DNA of 64,000 nt from Massilia sp. 9096 (GTDB lineage: Bacteria; Pseudomonadota; Gammaproteobacteria; Burkholderiales; Burkholderiaceae_D). Both the position numbers and the translations under genes were made by a program. The notes under the pieces were generated by a model. The model was not told where the DNA came from. It did not search any database and was given only the letters and a program-made list of their open reading frames with translations. Every line of letters starts with the position of its first letter. Within the stretch, counting starts at the first letter, position 1. The stretch is taken from the NCBI RefSeq assembly GCF_000745265.1, contig NZ_JQNN01000001.1, positions 806,001 to 870,000 on the forward strand, written 5' to 3'. Shown here one piece after another: positions 1 through 8,888 of this stretch.

Positions 1-912
1 CACCACCACGCCCATCGCGATGCCGAGCGGGATCACGCTCAGCGCCTTGCGCAGCGGGATCAGCTTGGCGGCGAGCGCCGCGCCTACCGCCACGCCGATC
101 GCGACCACGCCGATCAGCGTCGTCGCCTTGTCGAGCGGCATGTGCAGCGAGCGCTTGGCCCATTCCAGCACGATCAGCTGCAGCGCCGCGCCCGAGCCCC
201 AGAACAGCGTGGTCACGGCCAGCGAGATCTGGCCCAGCCTGTCGTTCCACAGCGTCTTCGAGCACTCGGCGAAGTCGGCGATCAGCTTGGCCGGGTTGCG
301 TTCCTGGTGTTCGTAGCGCGCGCCGGTGTCCGGAATGCGCAGGTTGAAGGCGGCGGCCAGTGCGTAGGTGCCGACCAGCACGGCGATCTGGGCCTTGGCC
401 GGGGTGTCGATGCCGGTGTCGATGCCGGGCACGTCGAGGGTCATCAGCCAGGCGCCGCCGTGCGCGCTGACCAAAGCGCCGCCCATCACGGTGCCGAAAA
501 TGATCGACATCACGGTCAAGCCTTCGATCCAGGCGTTGGCGATGACGAGCTGCTCGGCCGGCAGCAGTTCGGTCAGGATGCCGTACTTGGCGGGCGAATA
601 CACGGCCGCGCCGAAGCCGACCACCGCGTACGCGGCCAGCGGATGCACGTTCAACAGCACGAGCGCGCAGCCGAACACCTTGATGAAGTTGGCGATGAAC
701 ATCACACGGCCCTTGTTCATCGAATCGGCGAAGGCGCCCACGAACGGCGCAAGCAGGACGTAGAACAGCACGAACGACAGTTTGAGCAGCGGGGTCAGCG
801 AAGCCGGGGCTTTCATCGCCGTCAGCAGACCGATCGCGACGATGATCAGCGCGCTATCTGCGAGCGACGAGAAAAACTGCGCCGCCATGATGGTATAAAA
901 ACCACGATTCAT
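1..912 (-). CDS. lplT: Lysophospholipid transporter LplT (MFS), 3' end outside window
   Basis: The minus-strand frame is open from the ATG at 912 to the window edge, giving 304 residues without a stop; the C-terminal part is missing. The protein is strongly hydrophobic with many membrane segments, and its start (MNRGFYTIMAAQFFSSLADS) is typical of LplT, a major facilitator family inner-membrane carrier that brings lysophospholipids back to the cytoplasm for re-acylation. The motif PAKYGILTELLP near residue 110 is also characteristic. It diverges from alr with 166 bp between start codons, an arrangement I associate with Burkholderiales. No acyltransferase partner (aas) is visible in the window. 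Confidence 0.88.
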   Translation of the reverse strand, partial: MNRGFYTIMAAQFFSSLADSALIIVAIGLLTAMKAPASLTPLLKLSFVLFYVLLAPFVGAFADSMNKGRVMFIANFIKVFGCALVLLNVHPLAAYAVVGFGAAVYSPAKYGILTELLPAEQLVIANAWIEGLTVMSIIFGTVMGGALVSAHGGAWLMTLDVPGIDTGIDTPAKAQIAVLVGTYALAAAFNLRIPDTGARYEHQERNPAKLIADFAECSKTLWNDRLGQISLAVTTLFWGSGAALQLIVLEWAKRSLHMPLDKATTLIGVVAIGVAVGAALAAKLIPLRKALSVIPLGIAMGVVV

Positions 913-1078
913 TCGATACGGTCGTTCTAAAAACATAGAGTGGGTTGCTTTATACCATGAAAGATCGGTTAGCCCAAAGATTGCACACCCTGCGGACGGG
1001 GCCTCCGGGTTCGCTCCGGCAACGGGCCGGGTACAATAAACCCTTCCGTTTTTTCGCTTCACCCCCATCTGTATCGCC

Positions 1079-2194
1079 ATGCCACGCCCCTTGCACGCCA
1101 CCATCCACCTCGACGCCATGCACCAGAACCTGGTCAGGGCGCGCAGCTGCACGCCGCTCTCGAAAATCTGGGCCGTGGTCAAGGCCAATGCCTACGGCCA
1201 CGGCCTGGCGCGCGGCATGCGCGGCTTTGTCCAAGCCGACGGCCTGGCGCTGATCGAAACCGAGAATGCGCTCGAATTGCGCGAACTCGGCTGGGTCAAG
1301 CCGATCCTGCTGCTTGAGGGAATCTTCGACGCGTCCGACATCCCGCTGCTGGCCGAGCACAACATCAACAGCACGGTCCACTGCCTCGAGCAGATCAAGA
1401 TGCTCGAATACACCAGCCTGTACCGGCCGATCGACGTGCACCTGAAGATGAATACCGGGATGAACCGGCTGGGTTTCCCGCCCGAAGACTTCCGAGCGGC
1501 CTACGCGCGCCTGCGCGCGATCCCGGGCGTGCGCAACATCACGCTGATGACCCACTTCGCGAATGCCGACGAGCTCGAGCATCCGCGCCTGTCGATCGCC
1601 GAGCAGGTACGGCGCTTCCGTCTCGGCGCCGACGGCCTGGCCGGCGAACGCAGCCTGTCGAACTCGGGCGGCGTGCTGCACCAGACCGAACTGCTCGGCG
1701 GCCAGTACGGCGAGCTGCAGAACGACTGGGTCCGGCCCGGCATCATGCTGTATGGCGGCACCCCGGGCGGGCGCGCGGCGGCCGACTTCGGCCTGCTGCC
1801 GACGATGACGCTGCGCTCCGAGATCATCGGCATCCAGCAGCTTGCCGCCGGCGACACGGTCGGTTACGGCAGCCGCTTCCAGGCCGACGGCCCGATGACG
1901 GTCGGCGTGGTCGCCTGCGGCTACGCCGACGGCTATCCGCGCCACGCCGCCCAGGACACCCCGGTCATCGTCGACGGCGTGCGCACCCGGCTGGTCGGGC
2001 GCGTGTCGATGGACATGATGACGGTCGACCTGACGCCGGTCGCCAATGCCCGCGTCGGCAGCAAGGTCACGTTGTGGGGCGACGGCCTGCCCATCGACGA
2101 GGTGGCCCAGGCCGCCGGCACCATCGGCTACGAGCTGATGTGCGCGCTCGCCGCGCGCGTGCGCGTGGGCGAAGGCCGCCTCGGTTGCGACTGA
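1079..2194 (+). CDS. alr: Alanine racemase
   Basis: This 371-residue protein is a PLP-dependent fold-type III alanine racemase, which interconverts L- and D-alanine for peptidoglycan synthesis in the cytoplasm. The PLP lysine sits in VVKANAYGHG (Lys35), and the second catalytic base is probably Tyr263 in GYGSRF. The C-terminal beta domain keeps GRVSMDMMTVDL. Length matches the family. A TACAAT at 1032-1037 may be a -10 box, but I see no good -35. The stop codon lies in the first unit of an 11-bp tandem repeat. radA follows 88 bp downstream on the same strand. Confidence 0.96.
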   Translation: MPRPLHATIHLDAMHQNLVRARSCTPLSKIWAVVKANAYGHGLARGMRGFVQADGLALIETENALELRELGWVKPILLLEGIFDASDIPLLAEHNINSTVHCLEQIKMLEYTSLYRPIDVHLKMNTGMNRLGFPPEDFRAAYARLRAIPGVRNITLMTHFANADELEHPRLSIAEQVRRFRLGADGLAGERSLSNSGGVLHQTELLGGQYGELQNDWVRPGIMLYGGTPGGRAAADFGLLPTMTLRSEIIGIQQLAAGDTVGYGSRFQADGPMTVGVVACGYADGYPRHAAQDTPVIVDGVRTRLVGRVSMDMMTVDLTPVANARVGSKVTLWGDGLPIDEVAQAAGTIGYELMCALAARVRVGEGRLGCD

Positions 2195-2244
2195 GCTGCA
2201 ACCGAGCTGCAACTGAGCTGCAACCCAATTGCGACCGAGCTGCG
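2190..2244 (+). repeat. Five 11-bp tandem units spanning the alr stop codon
   Basis: Units begin at 2190, 2201, 2212, 2223 and 2234, with consensus ACYGAGCTGCA. Units 1-3 differ at one position, unit 4 is diverged and unit 5 is nearly intact. The alr stop TGA (2192-2194) lies in unit 1, so the repeat copies the end of the gene into the spacer before radA. Confidence 0.85.
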
Positions 2245-2282
2245 CATACTAATTAATAGAACACTAGGGATTTCACATCGCC

Positions 2283-3659
2283 ATGGCTAAATCACGAACC
2301 AGTTTCGTCTGTAACGAATGCGGCGCCGTCGCCAGCCGCTGGAGCGGCCAGTGCCCGGAATGCAAGGCCTGGAACACGATGACCGAGCAGGTCGAGAGCG
2401 CCGGACTGAACCGCATGTCGCAAACCCAGTTGCACAAGAGCCTGGCGCAGACCGCGCCGGTGCTGTCGCTGGCGGACATCGAGGCGATCGACGTGCCGCG
2501 CTTCGGCACCGGCATCGAGGAATTCGACCGCGTGCTGGGCGGCGGCCTGGTGGCGGGCGGCGTCGTGCTGATCGGCGGCGATCCCGGCATCGGCAAGTCG
2601 ACGCTGTTGCTGCAGGCGCTGTCCAGCCTGGCAGCGACGCGCAATACCTTATATGTGTCCGGCGAGGAATCCGGCGCCCAGATCGCGCTGCGCGCGCGCC
2701 GCCTGCAGGTCGAGGCCAAGGAACTCAAGCTGCAGGCCGAGATCCAACTGGAAAAAATCCTCGGCACGATCGCCGACCTGAAACCCGACGTCGCCGTGAT
2801 CGACTCGATCCAGACGCTGTATTCGGATGCGTTGACCTCGGCGCCCGGTTCCGTGGCCCAGGTGCGCGAATGCGCCGCCCAGCTCACGCGCGTGGCCAAG
2901 CAGACCGGCGTGACCATCATCCTGGTCGGCCACGTGACGAAGGAGGGCGCGCTGGCCGGTCCGCGCGTGCTCGAACACATCGTCGACACCGTGCTGTACT
3001 TCGAGGGCGACACGCAGTCGAGCTTCCGCCTGGTGCGGGCGATCAAGAACCGCTTCGGCGCGGTCAACGAGCTGGGCGTGTTCGCGATGACGGAAAAGGG
3101 CTTGAAAGGCGTGTCGAATCCGTCCGCCTTGTTCCTTTCACAACACGACACCCAGGTGCCGGGTTCCTGCGTGATGGTCACGCAGGAGGGCACGCGTCCG
3201 CTGCTGGTCGAGGTGCAGGCGCTGGTCGACGCCAGCCACCTGCCGAATGCGCGCCGGCTCTCGGTCGGGCTGGAGCAGAACCGCCTGGCGATGCTGCTGG
3301 CGGTGGCGCACCGCCACGCCGGCATCGCGGCGTTCGATCAGGACGTGTTCATCAACGCGGTCGGCGGCGTGAAGATCACCGAGCCGGCCGCCGACCTGGC
3401 CGTATTGCTGGCGATTAACTCGTCGATGCGCAACAAGCCGCTGCCGCGCGGGCTGGTGGTGTTCGGCGAAGTCGGCCTGGCCGGCGAGATCCGCCCCGCG
3501 CCGCGCGGCCAGGAGCGCCTGCGCGAGGCCGCCAAGCTGGGCTTTTCGGTGGCGGTGATCCCGAAGGCCAACGCGCCCAAGCAGGCGATCGAAGGCATGA
3601 CCATCGTCGCGGTCGAGCGTATCGACCAGGCCTTCAACAAGCTGCGCGAACTGGATTGA
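2283..3659 (+). CDS. radA: DNA repair protein RadA
   Basis: RadA is a RecA-like ATPase that promotes branch migration and processing of recombination intermediates. The 458-residue protein has the full architecture: an N-terminal four-cysteine zinc finger (Cys10, Cys13, Cys24, Cys27), a Walker A motif GGDPGIGKST (about 98-107), the RadA-specific KNRFG motif near residue 255, and a C-terminal Lon-like domain with PLPRGLVVFGEVGLAGEIRP. Length equals the family norm. The start ATG fits the conserved MAKSRTSFVCNECG. A strong hairpin 28 bp past the stop probably ends the transcript. Confidence 0.97.
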   Translation: MAKSRTSFVCNECGAVASRWSGQCPECKAWNTMTEQVESAGLNRMSQTQLHKSLAQTAPVLSLADIEAIDVPRFGTGIEEFDRVLGGGLVAGGVVLIGGDPGIGKSTLLLQALSSLAATRNTLYVSGEESGAQIALRARRLQVEAKELKLQAEIQLEKILGTIADLKPDVAVIDSIQTLYSDALTSAPGSVAQVRECAAQLTRVAKQTGVTIILVGHVTKEGALAGPRVLEHIVDTVLYFEGDTQSSFRLVRAIKNRFGAVNELGVFAMTEKGLKGVSNPSALFLSQHDTQVPGSCVMVTQEGTRPLLVEVQALVDASHLPNARRLSVGLEQNRLAMLLAVAHRHAGIAAFDQDVFINAVGGVKITEPAADLAVLLAINSSMRNKPLPRGLVVFGEVGLAGEIRPAPRGQERLREAAKLGFSVAVIPKANAPKQAIEGMTIVAVERIDQAFNKLRELD

Positions 3660-3687
3660 CGGGGCACCGGCTTGCCGGCGGGGTTGA

Positions 3688-3740
3688 CGAAAGCGGCGAG
3701 TGCTGCGGGGATGCCCCGGGCCTCGCCGCTTTTCGTTTTG
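3688..3740. terminator. Bidirectional terminator hairpin after radA
   Basis: Left arm CGAAAGCGGCGAG (3688-3700) pairs with right arm CTCGCCGCTTTTCG (3722-3735), followed by TTTTG. Because the left arm is A-rich and the right arm T-rich it could work both for radA and for the minus-strand microprotein gene whose stop is at 3762. Confidence 0.75.
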
Positions 3741-3761
3741 AAAGGCGCAACGGCCTTGCCG

Positions 3762-3881
3762 CTATTCGTGATAACGGTCGCGTAGTTTTCTGGAACAACC
3801 TGTTCCTTCGCAGATCGCCTCGAAGACGACCAGTCCGGCAATACCTGCCAGGACTCCTGAAATGACGATATCCATGAGCAT
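3762..3881 (-). CDS. Putative 39-aa single-pass membrane microprotein
   Basis: A short minus-strand frame encodes 39 residues starting MLMDIVISGVLAGIAGLVVF, then a charged cysteine-containing tail ending RKLRDRYHE. One hydrophobic helix (about residues 4-20) followed by a basic tail is the shape of a small inner-membrane protein. A second ATG lies two codons downstream (3875). Neither start has a well-spaced Shine-Dalgarno; a GGAGG lies about 25 bases upstream, so the true start may be further out. The frame ends just before the shared terminator with radA. I do not recognise the family. Function unknown. Confidence 0.5.
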   Translation of the reverse strand: MLMDIVISGVLAGIAGLVVFEAICEGTGCSRKLRDRYHE

Positions 3882-4095
3882 GATGCAAAAACGCTGTTGA
3901 GCGAACCTCCACGACGCGATGCGTTGTACGGGAAAGAAATACGAAACAAGTCCTCCATGGTCACTTCGATCCCTTAAAACTAGCAGATCGCAGCGTACTT
4001 ACAAGCGGCTCCGTCGAATATGACAGGCTGGTCGATTTATGTGACATGGGTAAGGTTCCACAGGCAACGCCAGAGGGGAGAGGCGCCAAACCGAG

Positions 4096-4135
4096 CTGTC
4101 ATAAAAGGCGCGGGAACCTGTCATAAAGCCGTCAT
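4096..4135 (+). promoter_or_regulatory. Pho box (PhoB operator) of the pst-pho locus
   Basis: CTGTCAT (4118-4124) and CCGTCAT (4129-4135) form the classical two half-sites of a Pho box, 11 bp apart. A further exact CTGTCAT lies at 4096-4102, in phase two 11-bp steps upstream. A TACACT at 4146-4151, about 10 bp past the box, is a plausible -10, as in PhoB-activated promoters where the box replaces the -35. The pstS start codon is 56 bp downstream. Confidence 0.92.
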
Positions 4136-4190
4136 AATTGCCAATTACACTTCGCGCATCAATCGTGTCACCTACCTTAAAGGACTTGAT

Positions 4191-5234
4191 ATGCGCATGA
4201 AGCAACTGCTGGCCACTATCCTCATCGGCACCACCGCGGCGTTCGCGAGCACGGCGACGCTGGCGGCGGACATCACCGGCGCCGGCTCGACCTTCGCTTA
4301 CCCGATCTACTCGAAGTGGGCGGAAATGTACAAGGCCAAGAGCGGCAACGGTCTGAACTACCAGTCGATCGGCTCGGGCGCGGGCATCAAGCAGATCAAG
4401 GCCAAGACCGTCGACTTCGGCGCCTCGGACATGCCGCTGTCGGTCGAAGAACTGAACGAAGCCGGCCTGATGCAGTTCCCGACCATCATGGGCGGCGTTG
4501 TCGCCATCGTCAACCTGGAAGGCGTCGCACCGGGCCAGCTGAAGCTGACCGGTCCCGTGCTGGCCGACATCTACTCGGGCAAGGTCACCAAGTGGAACGC
4601 AGCCGAAATCGCCGCCCTGAACCCGGGCGTCAAGCTGCCGGCCGAAGACATCACCGTCGTGCACCGTTCGGACGGCTCGGGCACTTCCTTCCTGTTCACC
4701 AACTACCTGTCGCAGACGAATGCCGATTTCAAGGCCAAGGTCGGCGCCGGCACCGCGGTGAAATGGCCTGTCGGCGTGGGCGGCAAGGGCAATGACGGCG
4801 TCGCCGCCAACGTCCAGCGCATCAAGGGCTCGATCGGCTACGTCGAGTGGGCTTACTCGAAGAAGAACAAGCTGACCCACACCCAGCTGAAGAACCACGA
4901 CGGCGTGTTCCTGCAGCCGGACGACGACAACTTCAAGGCCGCCGCGGCCAACGCCGACTGGACGAAGGCGCCGGGCTTCGGCGTGGTGCTGACCGACCAG
5001 CCGGGCCAGAAGGCCTGGCCGATCACCGGCGTGACCTACGCCCTGGTGCACAAGCAGCAGGCCGACGCCGCCAAGGGCAAGGAAGTGCTGGGCTTCTTCG
5101 ACTTCGCCTTCAAGAACGGGGCGGCCGCCGCGACCGATCTGGACTACGTGCCGATGCCGGAAGCCGTCACCAAGCTGGTCGAAGGTGCATGGAAAGCCAA
5201 CCTGAAGGATGCTTCGGGCAAGGCGATCTACTGA
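4191..5234 (+). CDS. pstS: Phosphate-binding periplasmic protein PstS
   Basis: PstS is the high-affinity phosphate receptor of the PstSCAB importer. I chose the ATG at 4191, preceded by AAAGGA, because the product then starts with a clean signal peptide (MRMKQLLATILIGTTAAFAS, cleaved after LAA near residue 26) and a mature start DITGAGSTFAYPIYSKW. A frame start at 4020 would bury the signal peptide and the Pho box. The phosphate-loop residues SGSGTSF (near 161-168) are present. The 347 residues match the family. It is first in the Pho-controlled operon, and a hairpin separates it from pstC. Confidence 0.96.
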   Translation: MRMKQLLATILIGTTAAFASTATLAADITGAGSTFAYPIYSKWAEMYKAKSGNGLNYQSIGSGAGIKQIKAKTVDFGASDMPLSVEELNEAGLMQFPTIMGGVVAIVNLEGVAPGQLKLTGPVLADIYSGKVTKWNAAEIAALNPGVKLPAEDITVVHRSDGSGTSFLFTNYLSQTNADFKAKVGAGTAVKWPVGVGGKGNDGVAANVQRIKGSIGYVEWAYSKKNKLTHTQLKNHDGVFLQPDDDNFKAAAANADWTKAPGFGVVLTDQPGQKAWPITGVTYALVHKQQADAAKGKEVLGFFDFAFKNGAAAATDLDYVPMPEAVTKLVEGAWKANLKDASGKAIY

Positions 5235-5298
5235 TCGAGTTGGACACCGAGTTGGTAACTGAGCTCCACCGTTACGCAAGATAACGGGCAGCGATAAA

Positions 5299-5324
5299 CC
5301 CATCTGCCCGCACGGGCAGGTGGG
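5299..5324 (+). other. Intercistronic hairpin between pstS and pstC
   Basis: CCCATCTGCCCG (5299-5310) and CGGGCAGGTGGG (5313-5324) form an almost perfect inverted repeat with one mismatch. There is no U-tract, so it is not a classical terminator. It lies after the most highly needed gene of the operon, where such hairpins often protect the upstream mRNA and lower expression of the membrane subunits. That role is inferred. Confidence 0.7.
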
Positions 5325-5364
5325 TATTCTGCATCCAAGGCAGGACAAGAGATTGAATAAAGAC

Positions 5365-6402
5365 ATGAACGCACAAACCGCGATCGCCGCTGAAAAAGAA
5401 GTGCAGTGGACCGAGAATGCAGCGCAGTTCGGCCTCGACGACGCCAGCCATGCGGCGCTGCGCAACACCATGCGCGTGCAGCGCATGCAGGACTTCTTCT
5501 TCCACAAGATCACCATGCTGTTCGCGGCGCTGGTGCTGGTGGTGCTGGTCGGGATCATCGTGTCCCTGGCGATCGGCGCCGCGCCGGCCTTCAAGGAATT
5601 CGGCCTGGGCTTCATCACCACCGCCGAGTGGGATCCGCCCAACGACAAGTTCGGCGCCCTGATCGCCATCACCGGCACCCTGGTTACCTCGGGCATCGCG
5701 CTGCTGCTGGCCTTCCCGATCAGCTTCGGCATCGCCCTGTTCCTCACCGAAATCTGCCCGGCCTGGGCGCGCCGCCCGATGGGTACGGCGATCGAACTGC
5801 TGGCCGGCATCCCGTCGATCATCTACGGCATGTTCGGCCTGTTCGTGTTCGTCCCGTTCTTCGGCGACCACGTCCAGCCGGTGCTGAAAAACACGCTGGG
5901 CGTGCTGCCGATCATCGGCCCGCTGTTCCAGGGCCCGGCCATGGGCCTGGGCCTGCTCACCGCCGGCGTGATCCTGGCCGTGATGATCATCCCGTTCATC
6001 GCCTCCGTGATGCGCGACGTGTTCGAGATCGTCCCGGCCGTGCTGAAGGAATCGGCCTATGGCCTGGGCTGCACGCGCTGGGAAGTGGTGCGCAAGATCG
6101 TGCTGCCGTACACCCGCGGCGGCGTGGTCGGCGGCGTGATGCTCGGCCTGGGCCGCGCGCTCGGCGAGACCATGGCCGTGACTTTCGTGATCGGCAACGC
6201 CAACGACCTGTCGCTGTCGCTGTTCGCACCGGGTAACTCGATCTCGTCGACCTTGGCCAACGAATTCGCCGAAGCCAGCTCGACGCTGCACGTGTCCTCG
6301 CTGATGGCGCTGGGCCTGATCCTGTTCGCGATCACCTTCATCGTCCTGTCGGCGGCCAAGATCATGCTGCTGAAAATGTCGCGCAACGAAGGTGCAAAAT
6401 AA
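5365..6402 (+). CDS. pstC: Phosphate ABC transporter permease PstC
   Basis: This is one of the two membrane subunits of the PstSCAB phosphate importer. The 345-residue protein has six predicted membrane helices and the permease EAA-type loop (near [20 protein letters not shown]). The ATG at 5365 gives [13 protein letters not shown]; a GTG at 5320 in the same frame would add 15 residues encoded partly by the hairpin and seems less likely. The stop is separated from the pstA ATG by one base, so translation is probably coupled. Confidence 0.94.
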   Translation: MNAQTAIAAEKEVQWTENAAQFGLDDASHAALRNTMRVQRMQDFFFHKITMLFAALVLVVLVGIIVSLAIGAAPAFKEFGLGFITTAEWDPPNDKFGALIAITGTLVTSGIALLLAFPISFGIALFLTEICPAWARRPMGTAIELLAGIPSIIYGMFGLFVFVPFFGDHVQPVLKNTLGVLPIIGPLFQGPAMGLGLLTAGVILAVMIIPFIASVMRDVFEIVPAVLKESAYGLGCTRWEVVRKIVLPYTRGGVVGGVMLGLGRALGETMAVTFVIGNANDLSLSLFAPGNSISSTLANEFAEASSTLHVSSLMALGLILFAITFIVLSAAKIMLLKMSRNEGAK

Positions 6403-6403
6403 A

Positions 6404-7270
6404 ATGGAAAACATCAATACTCCCGCAGTCAATCCGGTTTACCGCCGCCGCCTGCTGGCGCACCGCCTCGGCATGGCCCTGTCGATCGCCGCGATGGTGA
6501 TCGGCCTGGGCTTCCTGGCATGGATCCTGGTCACGCTGCTGATGGAAGGCTTCCACGGCCTGACCGCCAGCCTGTTCACGATGGACACGCCGGCCCCCGG
6601 CAGCCCGGGCGGTCTGCGCAACGCCATCGTCGGCAGCCTGCTGCTGGTCGGCCTGTCGACCCTCATCAGCACCCCGATCGGCATCCTGGCCGGCATCTAC
6701 CTGGCCGAGTACGGCCAGAACAACAAGTTCGCCGCCGTCACCCGCTTCGTCACCGACGTCATGCTGTCGGCGCCGTCGATCGTGATCGGCCTGTTCGTGT
6801 ACGCGCTGTACGTGGCCAAGGCCGGCCACTTCTCGGGCTATGCCGGCACCATCGCGCTGTCCCTGATCTCGATCCCGGTCGTGCTGCGCACCACCGACAA
6901 CATGCTGCACCTGGTGCCGAACGCGCTGCTCGAAGCCGCGTTCGCGCTGGGCGCGCCGCGCTGGAAGGTGGCGCTGATGGTGCGCCTGCGCGCGGTCAAG
7001 GCCGGCGTGATGACCGGCGTGCTGCTGGCCGTGGCGCGTATCGCCGGCGAGACCGCGCCGCTGCTGTTCACCTCGCTGAACAACCAGTTCTTCAGCCTCG
7101 ACATGAACCAGCCGATGGCCAACATGCCGGTCGTGATCTACCAGTTCGCGATGAGCTCGTACGAAGACTGGCGCAACATCGCCTGGGGCGGTGCGCTGCT
7201 GGTGACCTTCAGCGTGCTGTTCCTGAACATCCTGTCGCGGACCGCGTTCCGCCAGAAAAACCCGCAATGA
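6404..7270 (+). CDS. pstA: Phosphate ABC transporter permease PstA
   Basis: This is the second membrane subunit of the Pst importer (288 residues). It has several hydrophobic helices and the cytoplasmic EAA loop NALLEAAFALGAPRWKVALM, which docks on PstB. I chose the ATG at 6404, one base after the pstC stop; an in-frame GTG at 6392 lies inside pstC. The GAAGG at the end of pstC can act as ribosome binding site. pstB starts 19 bp downstream. Confidence 0.95.
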   Translation: MENINTPAVNPVYRRRLLAHRLGMALSIAAMVIGLGFLAWILVTLLMEGFHGLTASLFTMDTPAPGSPGGLRNAIVGSLLLVGLSTLISTPIGILAGIYLAEYGQNNKFAAVTRFVTDVMLSAPSIVIGLFVYALYVAKAGHFSGYAGTIALSLISIPVVLRTTDNMLHLVPNALLEAAFALGAPRWKVALMVRLRAVKAGVMTGVLLAVARIAGETAPLLFTSLNNQFFSLDMNQPMANMPVVIYQFAMSSYEDWRNIAWGGALLVTFSVLFLNILSRTAFRQKNPQ

Positions 7271-7289
7271 CGCGTAAAGCGAATCCATC

Positions 7290-8111
7290 ATGATGATGAC
7301 TACGACCATGACCGCCCCGGCCTCGAACACCAACGCCAACGCGAACGCCGGCCCGAAGGCCAAGACGATCGAGATCTCCGGCCTGAATTTTTACTACGGC
7401 AAGGCGCACAGCCTGAAGAACGTCAGCCTCGACATCCACGACAAGCAGGTGACGGCCTTCATCGGCCCGTCCGGTTGCGGCAAGTCGACGCTGCTGCGCA
7501 CGCTGAACCGCATGTACGACCTGTACCCCGGCCAGCGCGCCGAGGGCTCGATCCAGTACCGCGGCCGCAACATCCTGGAGCCTGGCGTCGACGTCAACAT
7601 GCTGCGCGCGAAGGTCGGCATGGTGTTCCAGAAGCCGACTCCGTTCCCGATGTCGATCTATGACAACATCGCTTTCGGCGTGCGCCTGTACGAAAACCTG
7701 TCCAAGGGCGAGATGGACGAGCGCGTGGAATGGGCGCTCAAGAAGGCCGCGCTGTGGACCGAAGTCAAGGACAAGCTGGGCAAGAGCGGCCTGTCGCTGT
7801 CCGGCGGACAACAGCAGCGCCTGTGCATCGCGCGCGGCGTGGCGGTGAAGCCGGACGTGCTGCTGCTGGACGAGCCGACCTCGGCGCTGGACCCGATCTC
7901 GACCTCCAAGATCGAAGAGCTGATCAGCGAACTGAAGGGCGACTACACGATCGCCATCGTGACCCACAACATGCAGCAGGCCGCGCGCTGCTCGGACTAC
8001 ACCGCCTACATGTACCTGGGCGAGCTGGTCGAGTTCGGCGAGACCGACCAGATCTTCCTGAATCCGTCGAAAAAGGAAACCCAGGACTACATCACCGGCC
8101 GTTTCGGTTGA
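7290..8111 (+). CDS. pstB: Phosphate ABC transporter ATP-binding protein PstB
   Basis: PstB is the ATPase subunit driving phosphate import. The 273-residue protein carries Walker [10 protein letters not shown] (about 59-67), the signature LSGGQQQR (about 170) and Walker [13 protein letters not shown] (about 189-200), then a switch histidine in IAIVTHN. The start at 7290 begins with three ATG codons in a row, so the exact initiator among them is uncertain. A low-complexity Asn/Ala stretch occupies the first 25 residues and is longer than in E. coli PstB. Confidence 0.97.
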   Translation: MMMTTTMTAPASNTNANANAGPKAKTIEISGLNFYYGKAHSLKNVSLDIHDKQVTAFIGPSGCGKSTLLRTLNRMYDLYPGQRAEGSIQYRGRNILEPGVDVNMLRAKVGMVFQKPTPFPMSIYDNIAFGVRLYENLSKGEMDERVEWALKKAALWTEVKDKLGKSGLSLSGGQQQRLCIARGVAVKPDVLLLDEPTSALDPISTSKIEELISELKGDYTIAIVTHNMQQAARCSDYTAYMYLGELVEFGETDQIFLNPSKKETQDYITGRFG

Positions 8112-8156
8112 ACGTTGGCATCAGTTAATATAACGAGATAAGACAGGATAGAAGAC

Positions 8157-8882
8157 ATGGCAGGCGATCACTCATCCAAGCAGTACGACCAGGAGCTCGA
8201 AGGCATCCGTTCGAAGGTGCTGCTCATGGGCGGCATGGTGGAAACCCAGTTCGACGAGGCGGTCAACGCTTTCCGCGTCGGTAACAGCGACTCGGCCGAC
8301 AAGGTCATGGCCGACGACCACGCCGTCAACCAGCTCGAAGTCCAGCTCGACGACGCCTGCAGCCACCTGATCGTGCGCCGCCAGCCGGCCGCCAACGACC
8401 TGCGCACCGTGATGGCGACCATCAAGGTGATCACCGACCTCGAACGCATCGGCGACGAAGCGACCAAGATCGCGCGCACCGCCAAGAGCCTGCACGAGCG
8501 CGGCCTGGTCAGCTTCAACCATTACGAAGTCGTGCGCACGATCTCGCGCGCCACGGCCGACATGCTGCACGACGCGCTCGACGCTTTCGCGCGCCTGGAC
8601 GGCAAGGCCGCGGTGCAGATCATCGCCCAGGATGACGTGATCGACTTCGAGTTCCGCTCGATCATGCGCAACATGATCACCTTCATGATGGAAGACCCGC
8701 GCACGATCTCGTCGGCGCTGGACACGCTGTGGGTGGCCAAGGCGATCGAACGCATCGGCGACCACGCCAAGAACATCGCCGAGTACGTGATCTACGTGGC
8801 CGAAGGGCGCGACATCCGCCACTCCAAGCCGGCCACCGGCGAACGCGGCGTCGGCGAAGCGCCGGCCCAGGCGCAGGGCTGA
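8157..8882 (+). CDS. phoU: Phosphate signalling regulator PhoU
   Basis: PhoU links the Pst transporter to the PhoR kinase and keeps the regulon off when phosphate is plentiful. The 241-residue helical protein has the two tandem PhoU repeats with metal-binding E/DxxxD-type motifs, seen here as TDLERIGDEATKIA (first repeat) and AKAIERIGDHAKNIAEYV (second repeat). It lies 45 bp after pstB and 6 bp before phoB, in the usual operon order. Confidence 0.97.
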   Translation: MAGDHSSKQYDQELEGIRSKVLLMGGMVETQFDEAVNAFRVGNSDSADKVMADDHAVNQLEVQLDDACSHLIVRRQPAANDLRTVMATIKVITDLERIGDEATKIARTAKSLHERGLVSFNHYEVVRTISRATADMLHDALDAFARLDGKAAVQIIAQDDVIDFEFRSIMRNMITFMMEDPRTISSALDTLWVAKAIERIGDHAKNIAEYVIYVAEGRDIRHSKPATGERGVGEAPAQAQG

Positions 8883-8888
8883 TCGGCG

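Noticed and set aside
1009..1037. Promoter for alr with TACAAT at 1032-1037
   Set aside because: The -35 region at the right distance (GTTCGC) is too poor to list as a separate feature.
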